The notes under the pieces are model-generated. The model saw only the letters and a program-made list of their open reading frames with translations, did no database searches and was not told the DNA's origin. A stretch of 59,536 bases of DNA from Pseudomonadaceae bacterium (GTDB taxonomy: Bacteria; Pseudomonadota; Gammaproteobacteria; Pseudomonadales; Pseudomonadaceae). The stretch lies in the NCBI GenBank assembly GCA_030602315.1, contig JAUVZY010000003.1:1-59536 (forward strand), written 5' to 3'. The translations under genes were made by a program, and so were the position numbers. Positions 36,054-44,860 of this stretch are shown here, piece by piece. Within the stretch, counting starts at the first letter, position 1. Every line of letters begins with the position of its first letter.

Positions 36054-37879
36054 TGGCAGTCACGACCTTCGATGCGGTGGCCTTCCTGGCGTCCTGTAGC
36101 GGGCGCCCGGGTGTGTACCGGATGCTCGACGAGGACGGGAAACTGCTCTACGTCGGCAAGGCGAAGAACCTCAAGAAGCGCCTCTCCAGCTATTTTCGCA
36201 AGACCGGCCTTGCGCCCAAGACCGCTGCACTGGTCGCCCGCATCGCCCAGGTGGAAACCACCATCACGGCGAACGAAACCGAAGCGCTGCTGCTCGAGCA
36301 GACGCTCATCAAGCAATGGCGCCCGCCGTACAACATCCTCCTGCGTGATGACAAATCCTACCCGTATGTCTTCCTTTCGGCGGGCGACTTTCCGCGGCTG
36401 AGCATTCACCGTGGTGCCAAGAAAGAGCCCGGCCGCTACTTCGGCCCTTATCCGAGTGCAGGAGCCATCCGCGAAAGCCTGGCGTTGCTGCAGAAGGCGT
36501 TTTTCGTACGTCAGTGCGAGGACAGTTATTTTCGCAACCGGACCCGGCCGTGCCTGCAGCATCAGATCAGGCGCTGCAAGGCACCCTGCGTGGATCTGGT
36601 GTCACGCGAGGAGTACGCCCAGGATGTCCGTCATTCGGTGATGTTCCTCGAGGGGCGCAGCAATGCGCTCGCCGAGGAGTTGTCTCGGGAAATGGAAGCT
36701 GCGGCCGGGCGACTGGATTTCGAGCGCGCCGCTCAGCTGCGCGACCAGATGGCGCTGGTGCGCCGGGTGCAGGACCAGCAAAGCATGGAAGGCGGCACGG
36801 GGGATGTCGATATCGTCGCCGCCATTGTCAGTCCCGGCGGCGCTTGCGTGAACCTGATTACCGTGCGTGGCGGACGGGTGCTTGGCAGCAAGAATTTTTT
36901 CCCCCAGGTAGCGATCGAGGAGGGGAGCAGCGATGTGCTGCTGGCTTTTCTCGAGCAGTACTATCTCGGCTCGGCCGAGCGGGAGCTGCCCGGCGAGCTG
37001 ATCGTCAATGCCGTTCACGAAGACTTCGATACGCTGCTCGATGCGCTGGCAGAGCTCAAGGGGCGCGAACTCGCCATCAGCCATCGGGTGAGAGCTACGC
37101 GGGCGCGCTGGCTGCAGCTGGCGGTCACCAATGCCGAACAGGCGCTCGGCGCGCGTCTGGCTAGCCGCCAGCAGCTGTCGGCCCGTTTCGAGGCGCTCGC
37201 CGAGGCGTTGGCTCTCGATGAGGTGCCGATGCGTCTGGAGTGCTTCGATATCAGTCATTCCAGCGGTGAGGCGACAGTGGCGTCCTGCGTGGTGTTTGGG
37301 CCGGAGGGCCCGCTCAAGTCCGATTATCGGCGCTACAACATCGAGGGCGTCACGGCGGGGGACGACTATGCCGCCATGCATCAGGCGCTGACCCGGCGGC
37401 TGAGCAAAGTGAAAGAAGGTGACGGCAAGCTGCCCGATATCCTGCTGGTTGACGGCGGGAAGGGCCAGTTGAACATGGCGCGCGAGGTGCTTGAAGAGTT
37501 GGCGATTCCCGGGTTGACCTTGCTTGGCGTGGCCAAGGGTGTCACGCGCAAGCCAGGCTTCGAGACGCTTTACCTGAATGACCCGGAGCACGAGTTCGCA
37601 TTGCCTGCCGATTCGCCCGCTCTGCACCTGATCCAGCAGATACGTGATGAGGCGCATCGCTTTGCGATCACAGGACATCGTGCGCGGCGCGGCAAGGCGA
37701 GGCGCACCTCTAGTCTCGAGGATGTCGCCGGCGTCGGGCCCAAGCGCCGCAGGGAGCTGTTGAAGCATTTCGGTGGTCTGCAAGAATTGCAGCGCGCCAG
37801 TGTCGATGAGATCGCCAAGGCGCCCGGAATCAGCAAAAAGCTTGCCGAGGCGATTTATGCAACTTTGCACAGCGAGTAG
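36053..37879 (+). CDS. uvrC: Excinuclease ABC subunit C
   Basis: A 608-residue nuclease that makes both incisions in nucleotide excision repair with UvrA and UvrB. Domains in order: GIY-YIG (about 14-92, [20 protein letters not shown]), Cys-rich segment (CEDSYF...[13 protein letters not shown]), UVR UvrB-binding motif (about 203-238), RNase H-like endonuclease (about 380-540, [21 protein letters not shown]) and C-terminal tandem HhH ([25 protein letters not shown]). Length is normal. It overlaps gacA by one base. Confidence 0.97.
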   Translation: MAVTTFDAVAFLASCSGRPGVYRMLDEDGKLLYVGKAKNLKKRLSSYFRKTGLAPKTAALVARIAQVETTITANETEALLLEQTLIKQWRPPYNILLRDDKSYPYVFLSAGDFPRLSIHRGAKKEPGRYFGPYPSAGAIRESLALLQKAFFVRQCEDSYFRNRTRPCLQHQIRRCKAPCVDLVSREEYAQDVRHSVMFLEGRSNALAEELSREMEAAAGRLDFERAAQLRDQMALVRRVQDQQSMEGGTGDVDIVAAIVSPGGACVNLITVRGGRVLGSKNFFPQVAIEEGSSDVLLAFLEQYYLGSAERELPGELIVNAVHEDFDTLLDALAELKGRELAISHRVRATRARWLQLAVTNAEQALGARLASRQQLSARFEALAEALALDEVPMRLECFDISHSSGEATVASCVVFGPEGPLKSDYRRYNIEGVTAGDDYAAMHQALTRRLSKVKEGDGKLPDILLVDGGKGQLNMAREVLEELAIPGLTLLGVAKGVTRKPGFETLYLNDPEHEFALPADSPALHLIQQIRDEAHRFAITGHRARRGKARRTSSLEDVAGVGPKRRRELLKHFGGLQELQRASVDEIAKAPGISKKLAEAIYATLHSE

Positions 37880-37910
37880 AATGGCGCGCAAATCGGCAGG
37901 CAGGTCGCGC

Positions 37911-38462
37911 ATGAACATTCCGAATATTCTTACCGTACTGCGCGTACTGCTGATTCCGCTATTCGTCTTGTTTTTCTACCTGCCGGCGCACTGGAGCCAC
38001 CTGGCGTCGAGCCTGGTATTCACGGTTGCAGCGGTGACCGATTGGCTGGATGGCTATCTGGCTCGCCGCCTGCAGCAAAGCACGCCCTTCGGCGCTTTCC
38101 TCGATCCGGTTGCTGACAAGCTGATGGTTGCGGTGGCGTTGGTGCTGTTGGTGGAAGAGCATGCCAATCTGTGGCTGTCGCTGCCGGCAGTGATCATCAT
38201 CGGTCGCGAGATCGTTGTGTCGGCGCTGCGCGAGTGGATGGCTGAGCTCGGTGCGCGCGCGCAGGTAGCGGTGTCTCAGCTCGGCAAGTGGAAGACCGCG
38301 GCACAGATGGTCGCTCTGGTTATTCTGCTGGCCAATCCGCCGGCGATGACAGTCTGGGTCGGCGTTGGTTATGGTCTGCTGATCGTCGCCGCGGCGCTGA
38401 CGCTGTGGTCGATGGTCAAATATCTGGTGGCGGCCTGGCCGCATCTCTCGAGCAGTCGATAA
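37911..38462 (+). CDS. pgsA: CDP-diacylglycerol-glycerol-3-phosphate 3-phosphatidyltransferase
   Basis: A 183-residue membrane enzyme making phosphatidylglycerol phosphate, the committed step to phosphatidylglycerol and cardiolipin. The CDP-alcohol phosphotransferase signature [11 protein letters not shown]...[10 protein letters not shown] holds all four metal-binding Asp. Four to six membrane helices are evident. It starts about 30 bases after uvrC and is followed by two tRNA genes, the conserved Pseudomonas order gacA-uvrC-pgsA-tRNA. Confidence 0.96.
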   Translation: MNIPNILTVLRVLLIPLFVLFFYLPAHWSHLASSLVFTVAAVTDWLDGYLARRLQQSTPFGAFLDPVADKLMVAVALVLLVEEHANLWLSLPAVIIIGREIVVSALREWMAELGARAQVAVSQLGKWKTAAQMVALVILLANPPAMTVWVGVGYGLLIVAAALTLWSMVKYLVAAWPHLSSSR

Positions 38463-38531
38463 AAACTTTTTTAATCAAGGGGTTGACGGCTGTATTCGGT
38501 ACGCTAGAATGGCCCCCGTCAACACGACAAC

Positions 38532-38607
<76 letters not shown>

Positions 38608-38648
38608 AATTCACGATACGCCGCACTCCATGCGGCGTATTCGTTTAC

Positions 38649-38722
38649 GGCGCGATAGCAAAGCGGTTATGCCCCGGATTGCAAATCCGGTTAGACCGGT
38701 TCGACTCCGGTTCGCGCCTCCA
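38649..38722 (+). tRNA. tRNA-Cys (GCA)
   Basis: A 74-base cloverleaf: acceptor GGCGCGA pairs with TCGCGCC, anticodon loop ATTGCAAAT with GCA at 38681-38683, T-arm CCGGTTCGACTCCGG, and an encoded CCA end. It follows tRNA-Gly by 41 bases and shares its terminator. Confidence 0.97.
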
Positions 38723-38728
38723 TATCGA

Positions 38729-38761
38729 AAACCCCAGACTTTTCCAAGTCTGGGGTTTTTT
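38729..38761 (+). terminator. Terminator of the tRNA-Gly/tRNA-Cys unit
   Basis: AACCCCAGACT and AGTCTGGGGTT pair in an 11-bp stem around TTTCCA, followed by a run of T. It lies just past tRNA-Cys. Confidence 0.92.
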
Positions 38762-38945
38762 GCGTTTTACGCTGCAGAAACCGGCGCTATCTGCGCAACT
38801 CGGATTCCGATGGGTCAGTGTTGGGGCTAAGATGGCGTCTGTTCGAATCCCGGCAGGGGTTTTGCTGCCTGTGCTGCCAAGCCTGTGGGCGGTGGCGCTC
38901 CGTGCTTTACGGCCCTGCTGTCACTTCACGCCAAGGAGTTAGCTC

Positions 38946-39434
38946 ATGCAATACGTCACCCCCGATCTGTGCGACGCCTACCCAGAGCTGGTGCAGGTTG
39001 TTGACCCGATGTTCAGCAACTTCGGTGCGCGCGATTCGTTCGGCGGCCAGATCGTCACCATCAAGTGCTTCGAAGATAACTCGCGAGTCAAGGAGCAGGT
39101 CGAGGAAAACGGTAAGGGCAAGGTGTTGGTGGTCGATGGCGGCGGCTCGCTGCGTCGCGCATTGTTGGGCGACATGCTGGCGGAGAAGGCGGCCAAGAAC
39201 GGCTGGGAAGGCATCATCGTTTATGGCTGCGTGCGTGATGTGGACGTGCTGGCACAGACTGATCTGGGCGTGCAGGCGTTGGCCAGTCATCCGATGAAAA
39301 CTGACAAGCGCGGTATCGGCGACCTTAATGTGCCGGTTACCTTTTGTGGTGTGACCTTCCGCCCGGGGGATTATGTATATGCCGACAATAACGGCATCAT
39401 CGTCTCGCCTCAGGCGCTGAGCATGCCGGAATAA
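38946..39434 (+). CDS. rraA: RraA-like RNase E activity regulator
   Basis: A 162-residue trimeric protein of the RraA/MenG-like family, which in Escherichia coli binds and inhibits RNase E; some members are 4-hydroxy-4-methyl-2-oxoglutarate aldolases. Conserved segments are [40 protein letters not shown] and [12 protein letters not shown], where the G-x-R-D loop holds the putative metal/substrate site. AAGGAG precedes the ATG. In Pseudomonas aeruginosa cmaX sits between this gene and crfX; here it does not. Confidence 0.92.
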   Translation: MQYVTPDLCDAYPELVQVVDPMFSNFGARDSFGGQIVTIKCFEDNSRVKEQVEENGKGKVLVVDGGGSLRRALLGDMLAEKAAKNGWEGIIVYGCVRDVDVLAQTDLGVQALASHPMKTDKRGIGDLNVPVTFCGVTFRPGDYVYADNNGIIVSPQALSMPE

Positions 39435-39456
39435 CGCTGGCGCTACATGCGTTGTC

Positions 39457-39481
39457 TAGCCCGGCCCTGTGCCGGGCTTTT
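39457..39481 (+). terminator. Terminator after rraA
   Basis: AGCCCGG and CCGGGCT form a stem around CCCTGTG, followed by TTT. It lies about 25 bases after the rraA stop. Confidence 0.75.
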
Positions 39482-39652
39482 GCATTTAGACGACTGATTC
39501 CGCATCACAAGATCGCGACGCGAGTCGAGTGCGGATGTGCTCGTTGACGATCATCACGGTTTGTCCCGCTGCTGGATATGTGCGTCCAGCGTCTCCGATG
39601 TGACTTGAGTGCCAGCGCGAGTGTCTAGAAGGGACTTTCTGCGAGGTGCCGG

Positions 39653-39889
39653 ATGCGTGATCCGTTTGAAGACTCCCTGCGCGATCTGCTGAACAAACCA
39701 ACGCCGCACGATGACGACGCCTGCCTGGAGCGGGTGCTCAAGACTGCCAACCGGCAGGTCGGCGTGGGTGATCTTTTCGCGCTGGTCGGCAATTGGGGCA
39801 AGGTCCTGTTAATGGTTTGTGACAGCCGGGCCCGCTCGTCGGCGCATCTCAATCGCCAGCGAACCACTCACTCCGACGACGAGGTTTGA
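39653..39889 (+). CDS. crfX: CrfX small protein
   Basis: A 78-residue cytoplasmic protein known by its constant place before cmpX-sigX-oprF in Pseudomonas. The N-terminus (DPFEDSLRDLLN, then DDDACLERVLKTANRQVGVGDLF) is the conserved part; a short hydrophobic stretch follows. Its function is not established, though in other strains it is linked with SigX-dependent envelope stress. GAGGTG precedes the ATG. It ends just before cmpX. Confidence 0.85.
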   Translation: MRDPFEDSLRDLLNKPTPHDDDACLERVLKTANRQVGVGDLFALVGNWGKVLLMVCDSRARSSAHLNRQRTTHSDDEV

Positions 39890-39891
39890 TC

Positions 39892-40716
39892 ATGGAGTTC
39901 GATCCCTGGACGCAAAGCCTGGTGTCTGCAATGACATCGCTGTGGACGCCGCTTGCCGCCTTCGTGCCGCGCCTGCTGGGTGCTCTACTGGTGGTGGCGA
40001 TCGGCGTGCTCGTGGCCAAGTTGCTCAATACGGTGCTGAGCAAGTTGCTGGCCAAGCTGGGCTTGGATCGGCTGATGGCGGGGACCGGCGCCTCGCGTCT
40101 GTTCGGTCGGGTGGGCATCCAGCAGCCCCTGTCGCGCCTGATTGGGCGTACGGTGTACTGGTTCGTGCTATTGATTTTCTTGGTGTCGGCCGCCGAATCC
40201 CTCGGACTTGAACGTGTTTCCAATGCGCTCGATGCGCTGGCGCTGTATGTGCCCAAGGCTTTTGGCGCTGCATTGATCTTGCTGGGCGGCTTTTTGTTGG
40301 GGCAGTTGGTCGGGGGGCTGGTGCGAGGCGCTGCCGAGGGCGTCGGCTTTGATTACAGCCACGGCATCGGTCGGCTTGCCCAGGGGCTGGTGCTGGTCAT
40401 CGCTGTGTCGGTTGCCATCGGCCAGCTGGAAATCAAGGCCGAGCTGCTCAATTACGTGGTGGCCATCGTGCTGGTTTCGGTTGGGGCTGCGATGGCGTTG
40501 GCCTTTGGCCTGGGCAGTCGCGATCTGGTCGGGCAGATTCTTGCCGGTATCTACGTGCGTGAGCTGTACGAGGTGGGGCAGCGCATTCAGGTGGGGGAGC
40601 TCGAAGGGCAGATCGAAGAGATCGGGACGGTCAAGACCTTTTTGCTGACCGAGCAGGGCGATCTGTTGTCGGTACCCAATCGGTTGTTGTTGGAAAATCG
40701 CGTTAGCTCTCGCTGA
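39892..40716 (+). CDS. cmpX: CmpX, MscS-like conserved membrane protein
   Basis: A 274-residue inner-membrane protein with about four to five hydrophobic helices, an alanine/glycine-rich TM segment (VAIVLVSVGAAMALAFGLG) and a soluble end like the beta domain of small mechanosensitive channels (GIYVRELYEVGQRIQVGELEGQIEEIG). Known in Pseudomonas as CmpX and tied to SigX activity and membrane tension. ATG 39892 with GAGG upstream is preferred to an earlier TTG. It overlaps nothing, but lies two bases after crfX. Confidence 0.9.
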   Translation: MEFDPWTQSLVSAMTSLWTPLAAFVPRLLGALLVVAIGVLVAKLLNTVLSKLLAKLGLDRLMAGTGASRLFGRVGIQQPLSRLIGRTVYWFVLLIFLVSAAESLGLERVSNALDALALYVPKAFGAALILLGGFLLGQLVGGLVRGAAEGVGFDYSHGIGRLAQGLVLVIAVSVAIGQLEIKAELLNYVVAIVLVSVGAAMALAFGLGSRDLVGQILAGIYVRELYEVGQRIQVGELEGQIEEIGTVKTFLLTEQGDLLSVPNRLLLENRVSSR

Positions 40717-40797
40717 GATTAGTTCTGGTAGAATGCGCCGCCATTTTTCCTGCTATTGGGAGAGTGGCGCTGACATGGCTACGCCGGCTCGAGCGCC

Positions 40798-41388
40798 TTG
40801 ACCAAAAATTGCCCGACTTCCTTGTGTTACGACCCACGCCAGCTCACCGATGAGGAGCTGGTGGAGCGGGCGCATGGCGAACTTTTTCATATCACGCGCG
40901 CCTATGAAGAACTCATGCGTCGCTATCAGCGCACGCTGTTCAATGTTTGCGCGAGATACCTGGGCAATGAGCGTGATGCCGATGACGTGACCCAGGAAGT
41001 GATGCTGAAGGTGCTTTATGGGCTGAAAAACTTCGAGGGAAAATCGAAGTTCAAGACCTGGCTCTACAGCATTACCTACAACGAGTGCATCACGCAGTAT
41101 CGGAAGGAACGAAGAAAGCGGCGCCTGATGGACGCCCTGAGCCTGGACCCACTTGAGGAGGCGTCGGAAGAAAAGGCGCCGAAGGTGGAAGAAAAAGGCG
41201 GTCTCGACCGCTGGCTTATCCATGTGAATCCAGTGGATCGCGAGATCCTGGTGCTGCGCTTCGTGGCGGAGCTCGAATTCCAGGAAATCGCCGACATTAT
41301 GCACATGGGGCTGAGTGCGACTAAAATGCGTTACAAGCGCGCGCTAGACAAGCTCAGAGAGAAATTTGCGTTGGAGTCCGGAACTTGA
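40798..41388 (+). CDS. sigX: ECF sigma factor SigX
   Basis: A 196-residue extracytoplasmic-function sigma factor. Region 2 (about 30-100) reads YEELMRRYQRTLFNVCARYLG and DADDVTQEVMLKVLYGL; region 4 (about 135-190) reads NPVDREILVLRFVAELEFQEIADIMHMG. It drives oprF and fatty-acid and envelope genes in P. aeruginosa. A TTG at 40798 is the likely start: the ATG 23 bases upstream runs into a stop in its own frame. No anti-sigma gene is adjacent, as is usual for SigX. Confidence 0.93.
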   Translation: MTKNCPTSLCYDPRQLTDEELVERAHGELFHITRAYEELMRRYQRTLFNVCARYLGNERDADDVTQEVMLKVLYGLKNFEGKSKFKTWLYSITYNECITQYRKERRKRRLMDALSLDPLEEASEEKAPKVEEKGGLDRWLIHVNPVDREILVLRFVAELEFQEIADIMHMGLSATKMRYKRALDKLREKFALESGT

Positions 41389-41476
41389 TGCCGGTTCCAT
41401 GGGTCTGCCTTAGCTGTTGCTTGCTGGCATCCCTCGATCGTTTTTGAAAACCACTACCAGAAATGGGGATTTACGG

Positions 41477-42478
41477 ATGAAATTGAAAAACACCTTGGGC
41501 GTAGTTATCGGCTCCCTGGTTGCGGCTTCTTCGCTCAGCGCGCTGGCTCAGGGCCAGGGTGCAGTCGAAGTGGAAGCGTTCGGCAAGCACTACTTCACCG
41601 ACAGCTCGCGCGCCATCGAGCGCAGCGACGGTGAGCTGTATGGTGCTGGCATCAGCTACTTCCTGACCGATGACGTATCGCTGGGCCTGTCCCACGGCCA
41701 GTACCGTGACCTGACCTCCGACACTCGCATCGATGGCAGCTACAAGAACATCGGTGGCAGCCTGACCTCCCTCGATGCTACCTATCACCTGGGCCAGCCG
41801 GGCGTGGGCCTGCGTCCCTACGTTTCCGCCGGCCTGGCACACCAGACCATCGGTCAGGGCGACCGCAGCGGTCGTGACCGCAGCACCATCGGTAACATTG
41901 GCGCTGGCGTGAAGTACTACTTCACCGAAAACCTGTTCGCACGTGCCGGCGTGGACGGCATGTACAACATCGATTCCGACTTCGGCGAGTGGATGGCTGG
42001 TGTTGGCGTCGGCCTGAACTTCGGCGGCGGTACCCGTCCGGTGGCTGCTGTCGAGCCGGCTCCGGCACCTGCTCCGGCTCCGGTTGCTCAGCCGGCTCCG
42101 CGTGAAGTGGAGCAGGAGCCCGTTCCGCAGGCCGTTCGCGTCGAGCTGGACGTCAAGTTCGATTTCGACAAGGCCACCGTTCGGCCGGAAAGCTTCAACG
42201 AAATCCGCAACCTGGCTGATTTCATGCAGCAGTACCCGCAGACCACCACCGTCGTTGAAGGTCACACCGACTCCGTGGGTACCGAGCAGTACAACCAGCG
42301 TCTGTCCGAGCGTCGTGCCGAGGCCGTGCGCCGTGTGCTGATCGAGCAGGGCGTCGAAGCCAACCGTGTGCAGTCGGTCGGCTACGGCGAGAGCCGTCCG
42401 GTAGCTGACAACGCCACCGAGGCGGGCCGTCAGATCAACCGTCGTGTTGAAGCCGAAGTAGAAGCGCGGGTTCAGTAA
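41477..42478 (+). CDS. oprF: Major outer-membrane porin OprF
   Basis: A 333-residue OmpA-family porin anchoring the outer membrane to peptidoglycan. Signal peptide 1-24 (ALA-QGQ), an eight-strand beta barrel to about 180, a Pro/Ala/Val linker (PAPAPAPAPVAQPAP), then the OmpA-like peptidoglycan-binding domain (about 215-333) with DVKFDFDKATV and EGHTDSVGTEQYNQRLSERRAEAV. The linker lacks the Cys residues found in P. aeruginosa OprF. It follows sigX, its usual regulator, at about 90 bases, with ATG 41477 in ribosome context GGGGAT. Confidence 0.96.
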   Translation: MKLKNTLGVVIGSLVAASSLSALAQGQGAVEVEAFGKHYFTDSSRAIERSDGELYGAGISYFLTDDVSLGLSHGQYRDLTSDTRIDGSYKNIGGSLTSLDATYHLGQPGVGLRPYVSAGLAHQTIGQGDRSGRDRSTIGNIGAGVKYYFTENLFARAGVDGMYNIDSDFGEWMAGVGVGLNFGGGTRPVAAVEPAPAPAPAPVAQPAPREVEQEPVPQAVRVELDVKFDFDKATVRPESFNEIRNLADFMQQYPQTTTVVEGHTDSVGTEQYNQRLSERRAEAVRRVLIEQGVEANRVQSVGYGESRPVADNATEAGRQINRRVEAEVEARVQ

Positions 42479-42548
42479 GACCATGCGCTGAGAGCGCCAG
42501 GCTCAAGCGAGAACGTCGCTGGGTCTGGTGTTCTTTGATTGTCGAAAA

Positions 42549-42581
42549 ATCCGATGCCGAACTGGCATCGGATTTTTTTTG
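42549..42581 (+). terminator. Terminator after oprF
   Basis: ATCCGATGCC and GGCATCGGAT form a 10-bp stem around GAACT, followed by eight T. It lies about 70 bases after the oprF stop, before the SOS operon. Confidence 0.93.
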
Positions 42582-42652
42582 CCCGCGAGAATGGAGGGGG
42601 CGGTCGGAGCAGGGCGATCAGGCACGCGGTAGGCGTTCCGCTGATCTTTAAA

Positions 42653-42672
42653 TACTGTTCATATATACAGTA
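42653..42672. promoter_or_regulatory. LexA (SOS) box of the imuA operon
   Basis: TACTGTTCATATATACAGTA fits the gamma-proteobacterial LexA consensus, CTG-N10-CAG with an AT-rich centre. It lies 20 bases upstream of a small ORF and 150 bases upstream of imuA, so the imuA-imuB-dnaE2 operon is expected to be SOS-induced. Confidence 0.93.
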
Positions 42673-42691
42673 TTTGAGTGAGAATACGGTC

Positions 42692-42823
42692 ATGCTTACT
42701 CATGCCAACTTTGCCCTGCTGTTGCTGAGCTACTTTTTTCCGAGCACGCCGGCTCGGCGGATCATGCTCTGCCAAGAACCACGTGTGGCGCCGGGCTCGG
42801 GTAGAGCTGGAGGTGGTCGATGA
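42692..42823 (+). CDS. Possible 43-residue leader peptide before imuA
   Basis: The first ATG after the LexA box opens a 43-codon frame with a short hydrophobic start (HANFALLLLSYFF) and a Gly/Arg-rich end. Its TGA overlaps the imuA ATG (ATGA), which would couple translation of the two. A weak GAGTGAGA lies upstream. No family is recognised. It may be a real small protein, a translational leader or chance. Confidence 0.35.
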   Translation: MLTHANFALLLLSYFFPSTPARRIMLCQEPRVAPGSGRAGGGR

Positions 42824-43437
42824 TCGCCGCAGTTCCCCTGGACAACCTGCTGCAGGCCCGTCAGGTCTGGCGTGGGCAGCCGTTGTCGACGGTGAGTGGC
42901 CGGCAGCCTACCGGCCACGCCGAACTGGATGCACGCCTGCCTGGCGGAGGCTGGCCGGAGGCGGCGCTGAGCGAGATCCTGCTGCCGGCCGAGGGCGTCG
43001 GCGAATTGCGCCTGCTGTGGCCGACTCTGGCGCGGCTCTCCCGTGCCGGAGAGCGCATCGTGCTGGTGGCGCCCCCGCACATTCCCTATCCGCAGGCCTG
43101 GCTGGCGGCGGGAGTGGACCTGCGCCAACTGGTCATCGTCCAAGCCAGCGGCAAGGAGGTGCTGTGGGCTGCCGAACAATGTCTGCGCTCGGGTAGCTGC
43201 GGCGCTGTGCTGTGCTGGCCACAGACGGCGGATGACCGTGCCCTGCGCCGCCTGCAGGTGGCTGCCGAGACCGGCCAGACCCTGGCTTTCGGCCTGCGGC
43301 CGCTGTCGGCCGCGGCCAACCCGTCGCCCGCCGCGCTGCGCATCGCCCTCGAAGGGCGTCCGCTGCAGCTGCGGGTGCTCAAATGCCGGGGTGGGCTGAC
43401 CCCGCCGGCGCCACTGCCGTTCGCCGCCCGGGGTTGA
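42820..43437 (+). CDS. imuA: SOS mutagenesis protein ImuA
   Basis: A 205-residue RecA-like fold protein (SulA/ImuA family) of the damage-inducible mutasome with ImuB and DnaE2. It starts with the family segment PTGHAELDARLPGGGWPEAALSEIL, followed by a degenerate P-loop region and the ERIVLVAPPHIPYPQAW strand. The Walker A is not intact, as usual. GGAGGTGG precedes the ATG. It is the first recognisable gene after the LexA box and is followed by imuB at 7 bases. Confidence 0.92.
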   Translation: MIAAVPLDNLLQARQVWRGQPLSTVSGRQPTGHAELDARLPGGGWPEAALSEILLPAEGVGELRLLWPTLARLSRAGERIVLVAPPHIPYPQAWLAAGVDLRQLVIVQASGKEVLWAAEQCLRSGSCGAVLCWPQTADDRALRRLQVAAETGQTLAFGLRPLSAAANPSPAALRIALEGRPLQLRVLKCRGGLTPPAPLPFAARG

Positions 43438-43444
43438 GGCCATC

Positions 43445-44860
43445 ATGCGCTGGGCCTGCATATTCCTGCCGCAATTGGCGCTGGATGCCGTGTTACGCCG
43501 CGTGGGCGACTCGGCCGCGCCGCTGGCGCTGGTCTGCGGCCCGGCCCAGCGCCGGGTGCTGTATGCGGTCAATCCGGCAGCCCGGGCGCTCGGCTTGCGT
43601 CCGCAGCAGTCGCTGACCGCCGCCCGTGCGCTGACGCGCAGCTTCACTACTGTCGAGTTCGATCCGGCCGAGCTGGCGGCCACCCAGCGCCTGCTGGCGG
43701 CCTGGGCCTATCGCTTCAGTTCACAGGTCAGCTGCCAGTATCCGCGCACGTTGCTGCTGGAGGTCGAGTCCAGCCTCGGCCTGTTCGGGCCCTGGCCGCG
43801 CTTCGAGCGGCGCCTGCGTGGCGAACTGGAAGAGCTGGGCTTTCGTCATCGCATCGTCGCCGCGCCCAATCCCGCCGCCGCGCGGGTGCTCTGCAATGCC
43901 CACGATGGCATCGCTGTCGCCGATGGGACGCAGATGCGTGCCTTGCTCGCACGCCTGCCGATCAACCGGATCGGCCTGGAGAAGCAGGTGGCTTCGGCGT
44001 TCGCCCGCATGGGCCTGCGCAGCCTCGGCCAGGTGCTGGAGTTGCCGCGCGATACGCTGGCCCGGCGCTTTCCAGGCACGGTGCTGCTGCATCTGGACAA
44101 GCTGCTGGGCCTGCGTCCGTTGAACCTGGCGTGTTACCTGCCACCGGAGACGTTCGATCTGCGCATCGAGCTGAATTTCGAGGTGGAATCGACCCAGGCG
44201 CTGCTGTTTCCCCTGCGCCGGCTCACCGCCGATCTGGCCGCGTTCCTTGCCGGGCGAGACTGCGGCGTGCTGCGCTTCATCCTCCACCTGGAGCACGCCC
44301 AGGGGCCGGATACCCAGGTGCCGGTGGGGTTGCTCAGCGCTGAGCGCGAGGCGGCCATGCTCTTCGAGCTGGCCCGCGGGCGGCTGGAGCAGATCAGCGT
44401 GGAGACGCCGGTGCGCGGGGTGCGCCTGGTGGCGCGCGATCTGCCGCGCTTCGTGCCCGAGCGGCAGGACCTGTTCGACGAGCGTCCGCAGCAGTCAGTG
44501 CCCTGGGAGCAGCTGCGTGAGCGCCTGCGTGCCCGCCTGGGGGACGAGGCGGTGCAGGGCCTGCAGGCGCTGGCCGACCACCGCCCCGAATGTAGCTGGC
44601 GGGTGAGCGACGCAGTGCCGGCGGCGCCGCCGCTGTCCAGTGCGCCACGCCCTGGCTGGCTGCTGCGCGAGCCCGTCCCGCTGCGCGAAGCGGCCCCGCG
44701 CATCCTCGCCGGCCCCGAGCGCATCGAGTCCGGCTGGTGGGATGGCAGCGACGTGCGCCGCGACTACTACCTGATCGAAACCCGCAGCGGGCAGCTCGGT
44801 TGGGCCTATCGGCCGCTGGGCGAGGGCGGGCCCTGGCTATTGCAAGGCTGGTTCGCATGA
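43445..44860 (+). CDS. imuB: Y-family polymerase-like mutasome protein ImuB
   Basis: A 471-residue relative of DinB-type polymerases that scaffolds the mutasome but lacks the catalytic acidic residues. N-terminal palm-like part ([22 protein letters not shown]...NPAARALGL), fingers/thumb HhH (about 165-215), little-finger-like domain to about 340. A beta-clamp-binding motif QDLFDE lies at about 342-347. The last bases overlap the dnaE2 ATG (ATGA). Confidence 0.93.
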   Translation: MRWACIFLPQLALDAVLRRVGDSAAPLALVCGPAQRRVLYAVNPAARALGLRPQQSLTAARALTRSFTTVEFDPAELAATQRLLAAWAYRFSSQVSCQYPRTLLLEVESSLGLFGPWPRFERRLRGELEELGFRHRIVAAPNPAAARVLCNAHDGIAVADGTQMRALLARLPINRIGLEKQVASAFARMGLRSLGQVLELPRDTLARRFPGTVLLHLDKLLGLRPLNLACYLPPETFDLRIELNFEVESTQALLFPLRRLTADLAAFLAGRDCGVLRFILHLEHAQGPDTQVPVGLLSAEREAAMLFELARGRLEQISVETPVRGVRLVARDLPRFVPERQDLFDERPQQSVPWEQLRERLRARLGDEAVQGLQALADHRPECSWRVSDAVPAAPPLSSAPRPGWLLREPVPLREAAPRILAGPERIESGWWDGSDVRRDYYLIETRSGQLGWAYRPLGEGGPWLLQGWFA

